DNA from: Prorocentrum cordatum
Taxonomy: Eukaryota > Sar > Dinophyceae > Prorocentrales > Prorocentraceae
Length of the DNA: 64,000 bases
Direction: 5' to 3'
NCBI GenBank assembly: GCA_963575745.1
Contig: CAUYUJ010003377.1
Location: 1 to 64,000, forward strand
Shown: positions 23,879 through 35,770 of the stretch, in pieces
How positions within the stretch are numbered: position 1 is the first letter of the stretch
Layout of the letters: each line of letters starts with the position of its first letter
Notes under the pieces: generated by a model
Told to the model about the DNA's origin: nothing
What the model saw: the letters and a program-made list of their open reading frames with translations, nothing else
Databases searched by the model: none
Made by a program: the position numbers and the translations under genes

Positions 23879-24717
23879 TAGCACGTGGGGACACTCCGTT
23901 CTCACCAGTGCCAGGGTTTTCATAGGAGGCGGGCAATACCCCCACTTTGTGGGGGGGCCGGTTCAAGCTCTACCAAATTTCCAAACGACTCTTCGCCACC
24001 ACCCACACCCAGCTTCCCGCCCTATGACGTTCGGACACCTCACTTCGTGGCCTGCGGACGACCTTGGCTACTACACTGGCGCATGGGTACAATGACTTGT
24101 TGTGGTAACATTTTCTGTAAGCTAGCTTAGTATACGACTTTTCCCCCTGCAATTGAAGATTTCGGCGTGCGCGCGCGAAGAAAAAACGAATGTGTCCCGC
24201 ATGGTATTATTTGACAGGGATGATGGCCCTGGCAGGTGCGCAACCGTTGTCGCAGAAGTTCGAAAAAGTTGCTCGCAAAAGCCCGTTTGACAGAAATGTT
24301 TAAAAAGTGTTGGGTTTCCTACGAATCCGCAAGAGCGCGCGGGATGAGATTTTGACATTTTTTTGTTGAAAAACCATTGGTTTTTTGATGTTTTTATGTT
24401 AAAATCGCTCCGAACACTAAGCTTTTGGAAGGATTTCGTCTTGCGCGCGCGAATGTCCACTTTACCTTATTTTTTGCAAGGGATTCTTGAAATTTGATTA
24501 TATTAGAACAAGAAATGTCATTTTATAGTGTTTTTTGCAAGGGAAAACGGATTACAACAAAACAACCGGATCTGGACCCCATCCACTTTTCTGAAGCTTT
24601 CGCGAAAAAATGATGAAAATGTAGCTGCGGCCTAGGCGCGGCGGGGGGGCCGTGCACCAGGGGTCCCAACAATAATTATTCTTTAGAATTAATAATGTTC
24701 AACAACAACAACAACAA
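23866..24717 (-). mobile_element. AT-rich element, copy B (inverted)
   Basis: Reverse-complement copy of the 11.4-12.2 kb element, again bounded by AAC/GTT triplets on both sides. It differs by a block near 24070-24155: copy B has about 86 bp (GTAAGCTAGCTTAG region) where copy A has a short GTC/GGCC stretch. A 112-codon frame on the minus strand (24122-24460) shares its central peptide with copy A; the near identity of the copies gives no evidence of selection. Confidence 0.6.
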
Positions 24718-25922
24718 CAACAACGCCACAACCACCACCACCACCACAGCCCACCACCACCACCACCACCACCCACCACCACCCACCACCGGCACCAGCA
24801 CCAGCACCAGCAGCAGCACCACCACCACCGACACTATAGCCCACCACCACCATCACAAACCACCACGCCGCCACCACCACCACCGCCATCATCACAAACC
24901 ACCACCACCACAATCCACCATCACCACCACCACCACAAACCACCACGCAACCACCACCACTTCCACAGCCACCACCACCACCACCACAACAACCCACCAC
25001 CACTACCACCACCACCACCACCACAAACCACCACACCACCACCACCACCGCCATAACCACCACCACCACTACCAGCAGCACAACCCACTACCACCACCCA
25101 CCACCACCACAAACCACCACCAACACCACAACGAACCTCCACACAACCACCACTACCATCACCACCACCACCGCAAACCACCACCAGCACCACCACCACT
25201 GCCACCGCCACGACCGCCACCTCACCACCAGAACAACCTATCACCACCACCACCACCACAAACCACCACACCATCAGCACCACCACCACCACCAGCACCA
25301 CCTCCACAACCCACCACCACTATCACCCCGCCGCCACCACAACCAAAAAGCATCACACCACAACCACCACCACCACCGCCACCACGACCACCAACACCAC
25401 AACCACCACCACTACCAAACGTCACTACAGCACCACCACAACCACCACCACCACAAACAACCACAACCACCAGTATCACCACAGTCCACCACCACACCAC
25501 CACCACCACCACAACCACCATCAACGCCACCACCACCACGACCACCACCACCATAACCCACCACTACCACAACTACCACCAGCACCACCACCAGAAACCA
25601 CCGCACCACCACCACCACCGCCACCACCACCACCACAACCTGCCACCACGACCACCCCTTCAACCACCACCACAAACCACCACACCACCACCGCCACCAC
25701 CACCACCACCAAAACCACAACCCAACGCCACCACAACAGGCACCACCACCAGAAACCACCACACCACCACCACCACCGCCATAACCACCACAACCTACCA
25801 CCACGACCACCACAACTACGACCACCACCACCAACCACCACCACACAACCACCACCACCACCGCCACAACCATCACCACCACCACCACAGCCCACCACCA
25901 CCACCACCACCACCACCGCAGA
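24696..25922 (+). repeat. 1.2-kb (ACC)n tract starting in (AAC)n
   Basis: Begins with AAC triplets at the element border, then about 1.2 kb of imperfect ACC triplets. His/Pro/Thr and Val/Gly/Trp frames here are artefacts. Confidence 0.9.
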
Positions 25923-25935
25923 GAGGCCTCAAGTG

Positions 25936-26062
25936 ACGCCCAAGAGGCGCCCAGGAGGCTTCACAAATGCTCTTCAAAGGCCCCCGAGAGCCCTCCGACG
26001 AGACCCCAAGAGGCATCCAAAAGGACTCTGACCCAAAACCAAGGCACGGTGGCGGAGCGTCG
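25936..26062 (+). repeat. Right copy of the 110-bp direct repeat
   Basis: AGGCTTCACAAATGCTC and CTGACCCAAAACCAAGGCAC match the left copy at 23255-23367 with moderate divergence. Confidence 0.6.
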
Positions 26063-26397
26063 TCGTCGTCGTCGTTGTAGCCGTCGTCGTCGTCATCGTC
26101 GTCGCCGTCGTCATTGTCGACGCTCCCCGCCGCCGCCGCCAGCCGCCGCAGGCGCCGGCGCCGGCCAAGAAAAGGAAGCCATCGTCTTCATCGACGCCTC
26201 CCGCCGCCGCCAGCCGCCGCCGACGCTGGCGCCGGCCCGGAAAGGAGAATGGAGAAGTAGGGGAGGAGAGGAGAGCATGGGGGGGGGTGAAGCCCACGGA
26301 GAGGGGTGGGGTGCGTGTTCAATTTCCCCTCACCCCTTCAATCCAGGGGGAGGGTCAGGTTCCACCCCCCCCCCTCCAAGCGCCCGCAGAACGCGCT

Positions 26398-27427
26398 CTT
26401 CCTCATGTTCCTCCTCCTCCTCCACCTCCTCCTCCTCCTCATTCCCCCCATCTGTCCTCCTTCACATCCTCGTCCTCATCATCCTTCTCCTCCTCTCTCT
26501 TCCCGATGCCACATGCTCTCCCTGCTCGTCCTTCTCATCATCAACCTTCTACTCGTCGTCCTTCTCCTCGCCCCCCTTCCCCATGTCCTGGAGCATCAGC
26601 TGTGGGGCGGGCTCATCCACAATATCAACGCCCTCGTTCCCTCCTTCTCCTTCTCCTGGACCTCCGACGTTGTGAGGCACCGTTCCCCCCTAGCATCTAC
26701 GCGGCGTGACGAAGGCCCGACGAGAAACTGTGTCATTCTCAGCCTCTGGAGGCGGGCCCTTCTCTGGGCCGCGGGACCCGAGACCGATACGACACGAACC
26801 ACTCACGATGGAAAGCCGAACCCCTGGGAAGAGGTCGCGATCCCCTGGGGGCCACATCATGACACAGAGGCGCCGTCGGGAGGGAGTGGCCGGAGGTCCC
26901 AACCCCTGCCAGAGGGGGGGCGTGCTGGCAACCCCCAGGGCCTGGTGGGCGCCCCCGGGAGCCGATTCCTCCGTCGTGATGTTGTCGCACGGCGCGGGGA
27001 GCCCCCGGGGCCCCCCGCCAACCCTCGTCGACGACGCCGGCGGCGGCGCCAGTGGCGACGGCACCGACGGGTGCTGCCGCGGCGACACGGACCTCGACGC
27101 CTGGCGAGGCGGGGGTTTATCCACATCCACCGCCTGGGAACGGACGTCCTGGTGCCCCAGCGGGCGGTGGATATGGATATATCTCGGCCCCTGGGGGCCC
27201 GAATATGTCCATACCCACCGCCTGCCGAGGCTCCGAAAACTTACCCTCCAGGCGGTGGTCATGTATGAATTTCCGCCTCGGACACCTGCTCTGCAGGCTG
27301 GAGGGAGGAGCCCCCGTGGCAGAGTCCCGACACACGACACGACCGGCGCACGAGCGACGGACGACGGGCGCGGACGACGGACGAGGACCACAGGCCAGGA
27401 CGACCGACGACCCCGACGCAGGCGGGC
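26398..27427. other. CTC-rich tract and dispersed inverted-repeat element
   Basis: (CTC)-rich DNA lies at 26398-26580. At 27115-27265 is a dispersed element with CCACCGCCTGGGA near the start and CCAGGCGGTGG at the end, seen again near 60.6 kb and partly at 43.6 kb. No firm gene. Confidence 0.4.
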
Positions 27428-27511
27428 CCTGCGCGGCCGCAGGGCCGCGCGCAGGGCGGGGCGCGCCGTCGCGACGGCCCCCGTCAGCTTCGCGATGTCC
27501 TGGGGAGAGGC
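27428..27511 (-). CDS. Predicted internal exon, helical-repeat protein
   Basis: The exon is 84 nt with acceptor GCCGAG|GCC and donor AGG|GC. It encodes SPQDIAKLTGAVATARPALR, a near-textbook 'pQDIAkltxAvAxar' helical repeat. It has the same length as the 60.75-kb exon. GC3 is nearly complete. Confidence 0.6.
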
Positions 27512-27599
27512 CTCGGCGAGAGAGGGCGAGAGGCGGAGGGAGAGGAGACGGAGTAAGATGGAGAAGGGGGGAGACGGCCGGAAGGCCGAAGGCCACTGA

Positions 27600-28071
27600 G
27601 CAGTGTCACGCGCTGCTTCTTGCAGGGGAAATATGGGGATGGGTGGAGCTGCCGGTCGAATCCAACGGGGGTCCTGGGGATGGGGGGCGGCGCGGGTTGT
27701 CGGATTCACGGGCGTGGCAGCGATTGGGGGATTACGACACGGCTGAGTCAAGAGCTAGCGTCCACATCAATGAGGTATCAGGAATGCACTGGTGGCAGGG
27801 CGCCTTCTGGCCGCGAACCTTTCGGGGAACAGGAGAGCCTGCTTATCGTAGAATGTCACATTTCGCATGCTCGTGACTCAATTTGTCAATACTGTGATTG
27901 CTTGCAGAGGACATGCAAAAATATCGCAGACCTGGTGCAGTCCGCATACGCTGCCTGGGATTGAAACTTGAGTGGGCCTGGACACGGGCGCACTTGAGCG
28001 AGTGGAGTCGATCACGAACGACGCACATGTCCACATCCATGCCCTCGAGACCTGGGCACCGAGGCGCGAAC

Positions 28072-28107
<36 letters not shown>

Positions 28108-29750
28108 GCCATCCCGATCCCATGGATGCGTCTCGCACGGGGTATCCTCGCAAAGCAGCCGTATACTGGGTTGGCGGCGACAGTCTACAACACGATTTTG
28201 TCGCGCATCGCTATGGTTCGCGGCCCAAGTTGTGGGAGGAAAGCGTGGGGGTCCAGCATGGGGAGCTGTGCCGCCTCTTCCAGCGTAAAAATCTGCAGTG
28301 TTCCGCAACCGAAAAAAAACACAACCAGCTGAGAGAAAAGCTACCACGGTGGGCTCCATGTCGTCGGCCAGTGGGCGCCGAAGTGCTACATGACCCCGCA
28401 CAATCTCGTCGCCCCCTGGACAGACCCGCCGCTTGCCGCCCACACAGCGGAGCCATCGTAACTCGCCCATGGAGCCTGGATCGACGAGCTCGCCGTGTTT
28501 CTCCAGCCGCCTCCTCGCCGCAGCCTCCGCCCCTTCGGCGGCTTCGTCCCCGTTAGCTGCGCGAGCGGTTGATCACCCTGCGAACCATGAGACCACCGTT
28601 GCAACACTTCCGCGTCGCGACATCGATAGACATCGCCCGTGCTCCATGACCCGAGCGCGTCGAGAGAGATCGATGGTGGTGTCGCAACATCCTTGGTATC
28701 ATGAGTTGCGCCAGGAAGCGACACCCAGGTCGACCACCGCTGGACTCCAATGTGCTGCCCGCAAGGGCCGAGCACGCTTTCTGACAGCGGGTGTCTGCTT
28801 CCAAACTGGAGCTGGCCCAAAACGAGAATTGGGCGTCTGCAGGCTGCCCGCACACTTTCCGCCCAGAACGGCAACGACGCGGTGCGCCACACAGCATGAG
28901 GCATCTGCTCACTGACGCAAGCTCTCACGCAGCAGCGGGGGAAGAAGGGGACAGAGGGGGCAGCCGCTGCAGAGCTCGGAGACGGAGGCGTTCGTTGCCT
29001 GCAGACGTCGACAGCAGCTAAGAAGCCTGCGCGGCTGGCTTGGGTTGGCCCCAGGAGGGCCTGAGACCGCCGCCCCACAAGGGCTCCAACCATGCCCGAC
29101 ACACCCGAACAGACAGCTCCGATATGATGAAACCGAGCCTCTTCGGGAGAGCTCGGTACGCCCAAGACAGCCCCAAGTTCCCAGCAAGCCAAGACGCTTC
29201 CGAACAATCCTCAAATGCGCATTCCAGCAGTCGTGCAGTGTGTAGGGCCGCGCAGCGTAAATCCAATGCAACGAGCCTGGACGGAGCAGCTCGGAGAGGG
29301 ACCATCCCACGTGCACTTCGACGATACGTTGGTGCGATGGCCGTATGTGCCGAGGCAGGCAACTGTCTCAGCTCGTCGACGTTGTGATTTCTGAGTGCGT
29401 GGTTCGTACCAGAATCCCTGAACCCCACAAGGTTGACGTCTCAATTCTACGTCCGCAGCCTTGCGCAAGCAGAGCCAACCCCGTTTTACTTACGCCGGCT
29501 TCTGTCGGCCTTCCGCTGGCGCTCGCCCAGGGCAACCCTTTTCACAGTTGCTGCTGCGAGCCTGAGCTCAGGGCGATCGAGGGCAACATCTTTCAGACGG
29601 CACCAGCCTGCGGCGATATGGGCCCCCACTGGCAGCAGGGCGCATCTCAACCCAGAGCAGTGGCTGCGGAGGGGAAGAAGGAGTTGCAGCTGCAGCAGGA
29701 GCGGCGGGACGAGGCGAAGCATGAGCACCACGACCACCATGAGCATCAGG
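27600..29750. other. Mixed-sequence spacer, no recognised gene
   Basis: Contains (TA)n at 28074-28107. A 273-codon minus frame (28386-29207) and several plus frames lack codon bias and any recognisable domain, so I do not call them. Confidence 0.4.
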
Positions 29751-29752
29751 AA

Positions 29753-29878
29753 GAGGAGAAGGAGGAGGAGGAGGAGGAGGAGGAGGAGGAGGAGGAGGAG
29801 GAGGAAGAGGAGGAGGATAAGCGTAACGAGGAGAAGAGCAGCAGCAGCAGCAGCACCAGCAGCAGCAGCAGCAGCGAC
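29753..29878 (+). repeat. (GAG)n and (AGC)n tracts
   Basis: GAG triplets at 29753-29818 and AGC triplets at 29836-29878. Confidence 0.85.
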
Positions 29879-30080
29879 TGCACGATGTTTCCCCAGTGCG
29901 CTGACTGGCCATCCAGATGACCAGCGAGGCCGAGGAGGACATCAGGCGGAGGGGAGGTGGAGGACACAAGGCCTGTCCAGAAGGCGGCGGCGCTTCTCGA
30001 AGCCCTCGCGCCCTCGGAGAAGTTCTCTGCGTCTCGGGGGACTCAGAAGGCCGGGGGCCTTCCGTAGAAGAAGAAACAAC

Positions 30081-30219
30081 CACATAAGCACAAACTTTTG
30101 GCGCTCCGCGCGGATTTCTTGGATCCGCCAGGGGCGGCGCCGGAGGCGCCGCGGGGGGGGGGGGCCCAAGCGCGGATCCAAGAAATCCGCGCGGAGCGCC
30201 AAAAGTTTGTGTTTATGTG
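30081..30219. mobile_element. Inverted-repeat element (MITE-like), copy 1
   Basis: Two 48-bp arms (30081-30128 and 30172-30219) are reverse complements with one mismatch; they include CTTTTGGCGCTCCGCGCGG. A GC-rich loop of 43 bp separates them. Similar TTCTTCTTC/CTTCTGCGAGGGCCTTCTC flanks extend the symmetry. Confidence 0.7.
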
Positions 30220-30526
30220 TTTTTCTTCTTCGATTCTGAGCCTTCTGCGAGGGCCTTCTCTTTCTCACTTCCCCCCCCGGCTCGCCGCCGAGGAGAGGAG
30301 GAGGACAAAGATGTAAGTCGGGCCTGTCCTCCTTCGAATAAAAAAATACTTGAAATGATACTCCGAAAATGGCCAAAAATAATGGAAAGATCGTCCCCAT
30401 ACTAGTTTTTGACTGTTTTTGAATGTCCCCCCTGTAGAAGGACACGCCCGACATAAACAAAGATGAGCCCCGCCATCAGGCGATCGGCGGCGGAGAGGAG
30501 GAGGAGGACAAAGATGAGCCCTGCAT

Positions 30527-30832
30527 GATGGGCTTGTTTTCCACCACCACCACCATAAGTTCGAAGGGGGTGACGGGGTCCTCCTCCTCCTCCTCCTCCT
30601 CCTCCTCCTCCTCCTCCTCCTCCTCCTCCTCCTCCTCCTCCTCCTCCTCCCCTCCTCCTCCTCCTCCTCCTCCTCCTCCTCCTCCTCCTCCCTCCTCCTC
30701 CTCCTCCTCCTCCTCCTCCTCCTCCTCCTCCTTCCTTCCTCCTCCTCCCTTCTTCTTCCTCCTCCTCCTCCGCCTCCTCCTCCGCCTCCTTTCCCCCTTA
30801 TGGTGGTGGTGGTGGAGGAAAACAGGCCCATC
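30527..30832. mobile_element. CTC tract enclosed by 31-34 bp inverted arms
   Basis: GATGGGCTTGTTTTCCACCA to CCACCATA (30527-30557) is the reverse complement of 30799-30832 (TATGGTGGTGGTGGTGG to AACAGGCCCATC). The interior is almost only CTC triplets. One arm recurs at 20.33 kb. Confidence 0.65.
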
Positions 30833-31127
30833 ACTGCCATCCTGCGATCGCGGCCCGACCGCCGGCTCCCTGGGGCGGCTGTGGGCGCCGCGTGGTGGAG
30901 GCACCGGCGCGCCACGGTCACAGAGGCGGAGATGGCCTCTCTGCCGGAGGGCCGCCACCACCACAGGACGCCCAGGGCGCGGGAACAAAATAGAAGGAGG
31001 AGGAGGACGAGGAGGAGCAGGTGGAGGAAGAGGAGGAGGATGAGGCCTTCCGAGCCTTCTGCGAAGGTCTTCTCCTTCTCACTTCCCCCCCTGGCTCGCC
31101 GCTGAGGAAGAGAAGGAACAACAAAAA

Positions 31128-31212
31128 CATGTTTTTTGCGCTCTTCGCGGATTTCTTGGCTCCATGCGCGGATACAAGACATCTGCGCGGAGCGCCCAAA
31201 GTTTATGTGTAT
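31128..31212. mobile_element. Inverted-repeat element (MITE-like), copy 2
   Basis: Diverged, shorter version of the 30.1-kb element: GCGCTCTTCGCGGATTTCTTG facing CGCGGAGCGCCCAAAG, followed by the same TTTTTTCTTCTTCGAGG flank. Confidence 0.6.
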
Positions 31213-33730
31213 GTTTTTTCTTCTTCGAGGGAAGAGCAAGTTGCCTTGAGAGGGAGAAGGGGGACGGCGAGGGCGAGGCTCTCCCCCTCCTCCCTCCTCC
31301 CTCCTCGCCCGCCTCCCCTCTGCCTCGCCTCCTCCTTCCGGCCTCTGCCCCCGCGCGTGCCGGGGGCAGGAGGAGGGGCGGGGGAAGGGAGAGATCGATG
31401 ATCCTCAGAACGTGTGTTGGCTCCAACGCGTGATTGTCCACCGTTTCAACACGACGACAGCGGTATCACGAGGGCAACACAGGGTGCATGCTTCTGGTGC
31501 AACTGAACGGTGTAGACAACACGCGTCCTCAGGACCATCGAAAGGAGTGGGAGGGGAAGGAGAACGGGGGGGGATTATCGCCGCACCCATCTTCCCCACT
31601 GCATACGCCAGCCCAGATCGCCCGCTTGACTGCGCGCTGCGCGCCGCGCGACACGCAGGGCGGCACTTTTTGTTGCGCTCTGGGCGCAGGCCCCCGAAGC
31701 AAAATTCAACGGCTGAGGACACGAATCGAGGGTTATCTCTGCGCCCCTGCTGTCGAACCTTTCGGTTCGGAGGCTTCCTACACGCTGCCCGACGAGGCAA
31801 ACCGAAACCCTGGGAAATCACTGGCACCTCGCGCGAAGAAGTACAAAGCTCCTCCTCCTCCTCCTCCTCCTCTTCCCGATCCAGGGCCGGCGACTCGAAA
31901 GCACCGAGCAGCCGGAGGACTGGGACGCCGTGGCCACACACTCCACTGGACATCGGCAGGCCGCCAATTATCCCTTCGGCACGATCATCGCATCGCCGCC
32001 GTCTTCATCGATTCGATCATCTCCCAGACATCATCACATCGCGCACAAACGCACGCCAGTGTTTCCATGAATTTCCTGCCCCTGGGGACCACTACCAGGC
32101 CGCAAGACCACCGAAAAGGCCTCGTGGGAGGAAAAGCTGGTCCCAGGGGAGGGGATGGACCTACAGGGACCCACGTTCGTCGCCTCTCGGCCGACGAGAG
32201 ACCATAGCCGATCGGCTTCTCCGGAGCGGACTCCAAGTAGCTGACGGGCCAGAGCAGACGGGTGCTCCGACGCTTTGTGGGCACATGGCGCCCACCGTTG
32301 ACGATGCAAACTGCTCGTGCAACATCGAAGCGGCTAGCTGCACGTCACCAACGCTTCGAAGATCACGTGTTCGAACGGTGTTGTCTTGAAAGCACATGGC
32401 GTGCTCCTCCTGCCCTCCTCCGAATGTACTCGTCTTCGTCCTGCATAGCTCGACGTCGGGGAGACTCGTAGGTTTAAAAGCGAGCGCGCCTGCGTTTACG
32501 GCGCCTCTCTCACACGAGCGCTCCTACCTCCCGTGCTCATTCACTTCCTCCTCCCTGCTGTCTATCCCTCATCCTCGTGTTGCACATCGTTGTATGTCTC
32601 ATCATCCTGTGTCTCACCCTGTCCCCTTACTACGCACCAGCTCGTGGATGGTTCAACCCTGGCTCAAGAAACTGAGTCTCCTGATTGGCCTACATTCGAT
32701 GCTCGTGCTCAACCTTCTGTGGCGGAACTCAAGAAGCTGGCAGGGGCTAGCATGAAAGTGACTCATTCTTATCGAGGGCCGCGGGCGTTCAACGTTCCCA
32801 CAACGGCGACGTCGTATGCGTTAACGACGTGGGCCCCAGAGCTCTAGGCCCCATTCCTGAGACCGCTTGTTCGTCGTGGGCTACTGTTGAACGGCTCTGG
32901 GCCATGGGGCCTGGGAACAGAAACGAGCCTGCAAAGAACCACAACGGCCAATGCTGCTTTCCATAAACAGCTTACCTGCAAGGGTTCTATATATGTATAC
33001 ATATGTATAGAAGGCACGTGCTTTGAAGCAAAGCACACAAAAACAAATCCGAGTCTGGAGATCTGGGGCGGCTCCAAGTCACACACTGCAATCCTCCTGG
33101 ACGCCGCCCTGACAATTTGTTCGAGCTGCGCCCACCCGTGGAAACGAGGAGCCCCCTCCCACCGAAGCCAAGCAATGTCAAAAGCTAACCTTCTCCAATA
33201 TCCACCTCCTTCCTCCTCGCGCTTATACTCTCAGTTCCGAAGCTGCCAGAATTGATCCTGGCCGTATTGCCGCCCCCAGCTTTTTGCTCACTGAGCCGCT
33301 GGGGCCCTCGGGCCTGGAAACACTCCTTCGAACCTGGGGCCACCTGGGGCAAGGGCCATACAAGGAAGCCAGGACCAACACAACGTCGGATTGGGATCAT
33401 CGGGGATCTTCAAAACACAGCGGAACTTAAGAATTCAACGGGCGCCGCGGCCGTTCCAGAGCGAACGCTCTGAGCGTTCTGGAGCGTTCTGGAACGATAC
33501 AGTACGTCCCGATCCTGGGCCTGATTGACCAAAGGCCGGCCTTGGAGGCCTCCGGAGCTCTCCGGACGTCTCCCGAAGTCTCCGCACGGGATCCCCCCGC
33601 CCCCGAAGGGCGCCCCAAACGTCGAGACACACACACACACTGTCCTCGAAGGGCGCGCGTGGGCCAGGGTCACCTCGGGCGCGCCCGAGCAGCGGAGGGC
33701 CCTGCGGCACTCGCTCGCCGCTCGCGAGGG
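31213..33730. other. Mixed-sequence spacer
   Basis: Holds a short (CTC)n at 31853-31878, a TATATGTATACATATGTATA palindromic patch near 32988-33010, and an inverted GTTCTGGAACG-type word cluster at 33450-33500 that is shared with 19680-19730. No gene is supported. Confidence 0.4.
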
Positions 33731-33732
33731 GC

Positions 33733-33845
33733 CTCGCTGCAGACCGCGCACTGGTACAGCGGCTCGCTGCTGTCCGCCCACTTGCGGTCCAGCACGTGCG
33801 CGAGGGCGTAGAGGAACTCCGCCACGTCGCGCACGCAGAGGTGGC
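33733..33845 (-). CDS. Predicted internal exon, 37-residue helical repeat
   Basis: The acceptor is CCGAG|GC and the donor is GAG|GC. After two split-codon bases the exon encodes 37 residues, including HLCVRDVAEFLYALAHVLDR and WADSSEPLYQCAVCSE. That length equals the heptatricopeptide-repeat unit described in apicomplexan and dinoflagellate RNA-binding proteins (recalled family knowledge). GC3 is essentially 100%. The open frame continues upstream through the 52-bp minisatellite, but that part is low complexity. Confidence 0.6.
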
Positions 33846-34049
33846 CTCGGCGGGGGCAGTCCGAGGGACGGTGCTCTCTATGATCAGCTGCTGCCCCCCA
33901 ATTTTTAATGTCTTTCTGGGCCACGGCTGGCAAAAACTCGCAGGGATGGTGTCCGGGAGGGGTCGGGAGAGGCTGCTTCTGGTGGCCGGGGTGCGGGAAA
34001 GGTTGCCGAGAAGGTGGGAGTGAGGGACGTGACGTGTTCCCTCGGCGTT

Positions 34050-34345
34050 GTTTGCCGTGGCTGTTGCGACCTCCTGGTCGCCGACCGTACGGCCCTGGGT
34101 GCCGCTTGCCCTGGCTGTTGCGATCTCCTTGTCGACGCCGTCCTGGGTCCCCAATGCCCTGGCTGAGGCGATGTCCTGGCGCCGCCCGTTCGGTTCTGCG
34201 TTCCGCGGGCCCCTGGCTGTTGCGAACTCCTGGCCGCCGCTTAACGCCCGCTTGCCCTGGCCGTTGCCATCTCCTGGACGCCGCCCGTACGGTTCCAGAT
34301 CCAGCTTGCCCTGACTGTTGCGATCTGCTGGCCGCTGCCCACCAC
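34050..34345 (+). repeat. About 48-54 bp minisatellite, six units
   Basis: Units anchored on CCCTGGCTGTTGCGATCTCC (34058, 34112, 34160, 34214, 34258, 34312). The minus frame (GRRPGGRNSHGK) stays open into the exon at 33.8 kb, which may be coincidence of unit length. Confidence 0.75.
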
Positions 34346-34439
34346 GAGAACCCGACCCTTTGTGCTAAGACGTTGCTGATCTGGATGAGGCTAACGCTGG
34401 TAATCGCATCGTCAAAGATTTCAGTGTGAGAGAATAGCT

Positions 34440-35220
34440 CAAAAAGAGGCACAGGAAATAGAGTGGCTAGAGTAGTTGTAAGACTTTACAGAGTTGCGGC
34501 AATGCGGCGATAATATTATAAGAGCCAAGAAGTGGGAGAATTGGAAGGGCCAACATATCTAGCATAGTTTGACGAAGTCTAAAGGCTACTTTAGATAAGA
34601 GGTAGGAGTGTTCGTGGAGTTGTAACAGATCGTCCACTCAAAAACATGTTTAAACTAAGGTGCAGAGTTAGATCGGTTACAACGGTGGCGGGTTAGAGCA
34701 ACTGCACAGGATTTGTCGAATTACGCATAAGAATGATCAGAGCTTGTAAGTAAAACATCTTCGTTGCCGACCAGACGCGAGGACAATTGCAAACCGCTGC
34801 CCTGATCCCCTATCCCAACGGCCGTATCAACCGGTGGACGGTCTAGGTATGGCGTACCACCCCAGGCTGGAAGCTAGAATAGCTAGAATGGTCATCGATG
34901 GTCAATGGTCAATGGGAGGCCTGAAGGATGCCTTCGGTGGGATTTCGAGAAGCCGCGAGCAAGATCAAAAGAAGATCATGTGGAAGGACGACGAGAGGCA
35001 GACAAAACGGAAAAACAGCTGGAAGTCGAAATAAAGGTTGTGGAAAATACGGAGGGAGCGCGAGCAGGACGCGAACAACGACGTCGGCATCGACGAGGGC
35101 AATCCAGGCCAATGATCGCCCCAGCTCAGGCGACCACAGACCGGCGGCGGACGCGGGCGGGCGACGTCGAGGACCGGCAAAGGCGACGCAGCACACAACA
35201 ACCAAGCCAACGACCATCAG
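34440..35220. other. AT-richer island of unknown nature
   Basis: 34440-34790 is much AT-richer and more purine-rich than its surroundings (ATAATATTATAAG, AACATGTTTAAAC). No ORF, tRNA or known RNA is recognised. 34800-35220 is mixed sequence without a firm gene. Confidence 0.35.
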
Positions 35221-35409
35221 CATGAGGGTAGAGGGGGTCCTGAGAAAAAAGGGCCCCGGACCCAGGGGCTTCCCCAGACCCTGGCCCTACCTCGCACGTT
35301 GCTTCCGAACGACCCAGGGATCCCCGGGAGGACCCTGGGAGGCCGAAAGCAGCGTTCCAGCCTCCAGGGCCTCTTTTCCCCCAGGAACCCTTTCCTCCTG
35401 ACCTCCTCG

Positions 35410-35770
35410 CGTCTTCTAAAAATCACAACGGAAGGTTTTTGCGTTGTCATCTTCGGCCTGTCAAGGGGAGGACCCAGGATGGTAAGGCGGTCAGTGGGAA
35501 CGTGGTCGAAACAGAAGACGCAAACAGCAGCAGACACATGAAAAACATAGCACATGGGGAAAACAAGAGAACAACACTGGACCGGCACACAAACAAACAG
35601 AACACACACTAGCTGCAACCAGCACACAAATTAAACATTGGACGTAAACCACGGAGAGCCGTTGAACATCTATACCGCATTGAATACGGAGCTAAGCGCT
35701 CGACCTGTGCCACGCCGCGCCAGGGGCCCACGTTACGAAACAAATCACGACGTCGGAGGTCTGGGTCTTG
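35410..35770 (-). repeat. Fragments of the SINE-like repeat and spacer
   Basis: Two short minus-strand fragments (35410-35480 and 35725-35760) flank about 240 bp of unremarkable sequence containing several ACAAAC/ACACAC words. No gene seen. Confidence 0.3.

Noticed and set aside
24695-25936. 413-codon His/Pro/Thr plus ORF
   Set aside because: Translation of the ACC tract.
28386-29207. 273-codon minus ORF as a gene
   Set aside because: No third-position GC bias, no domain, and competing frames on the other strand.
32655-32675. Possible spliced-leader relic (TGGCTCAAG)
   Set aside because: Only nine bases agree with the dinoflagellate spliced leader; expected by chance.
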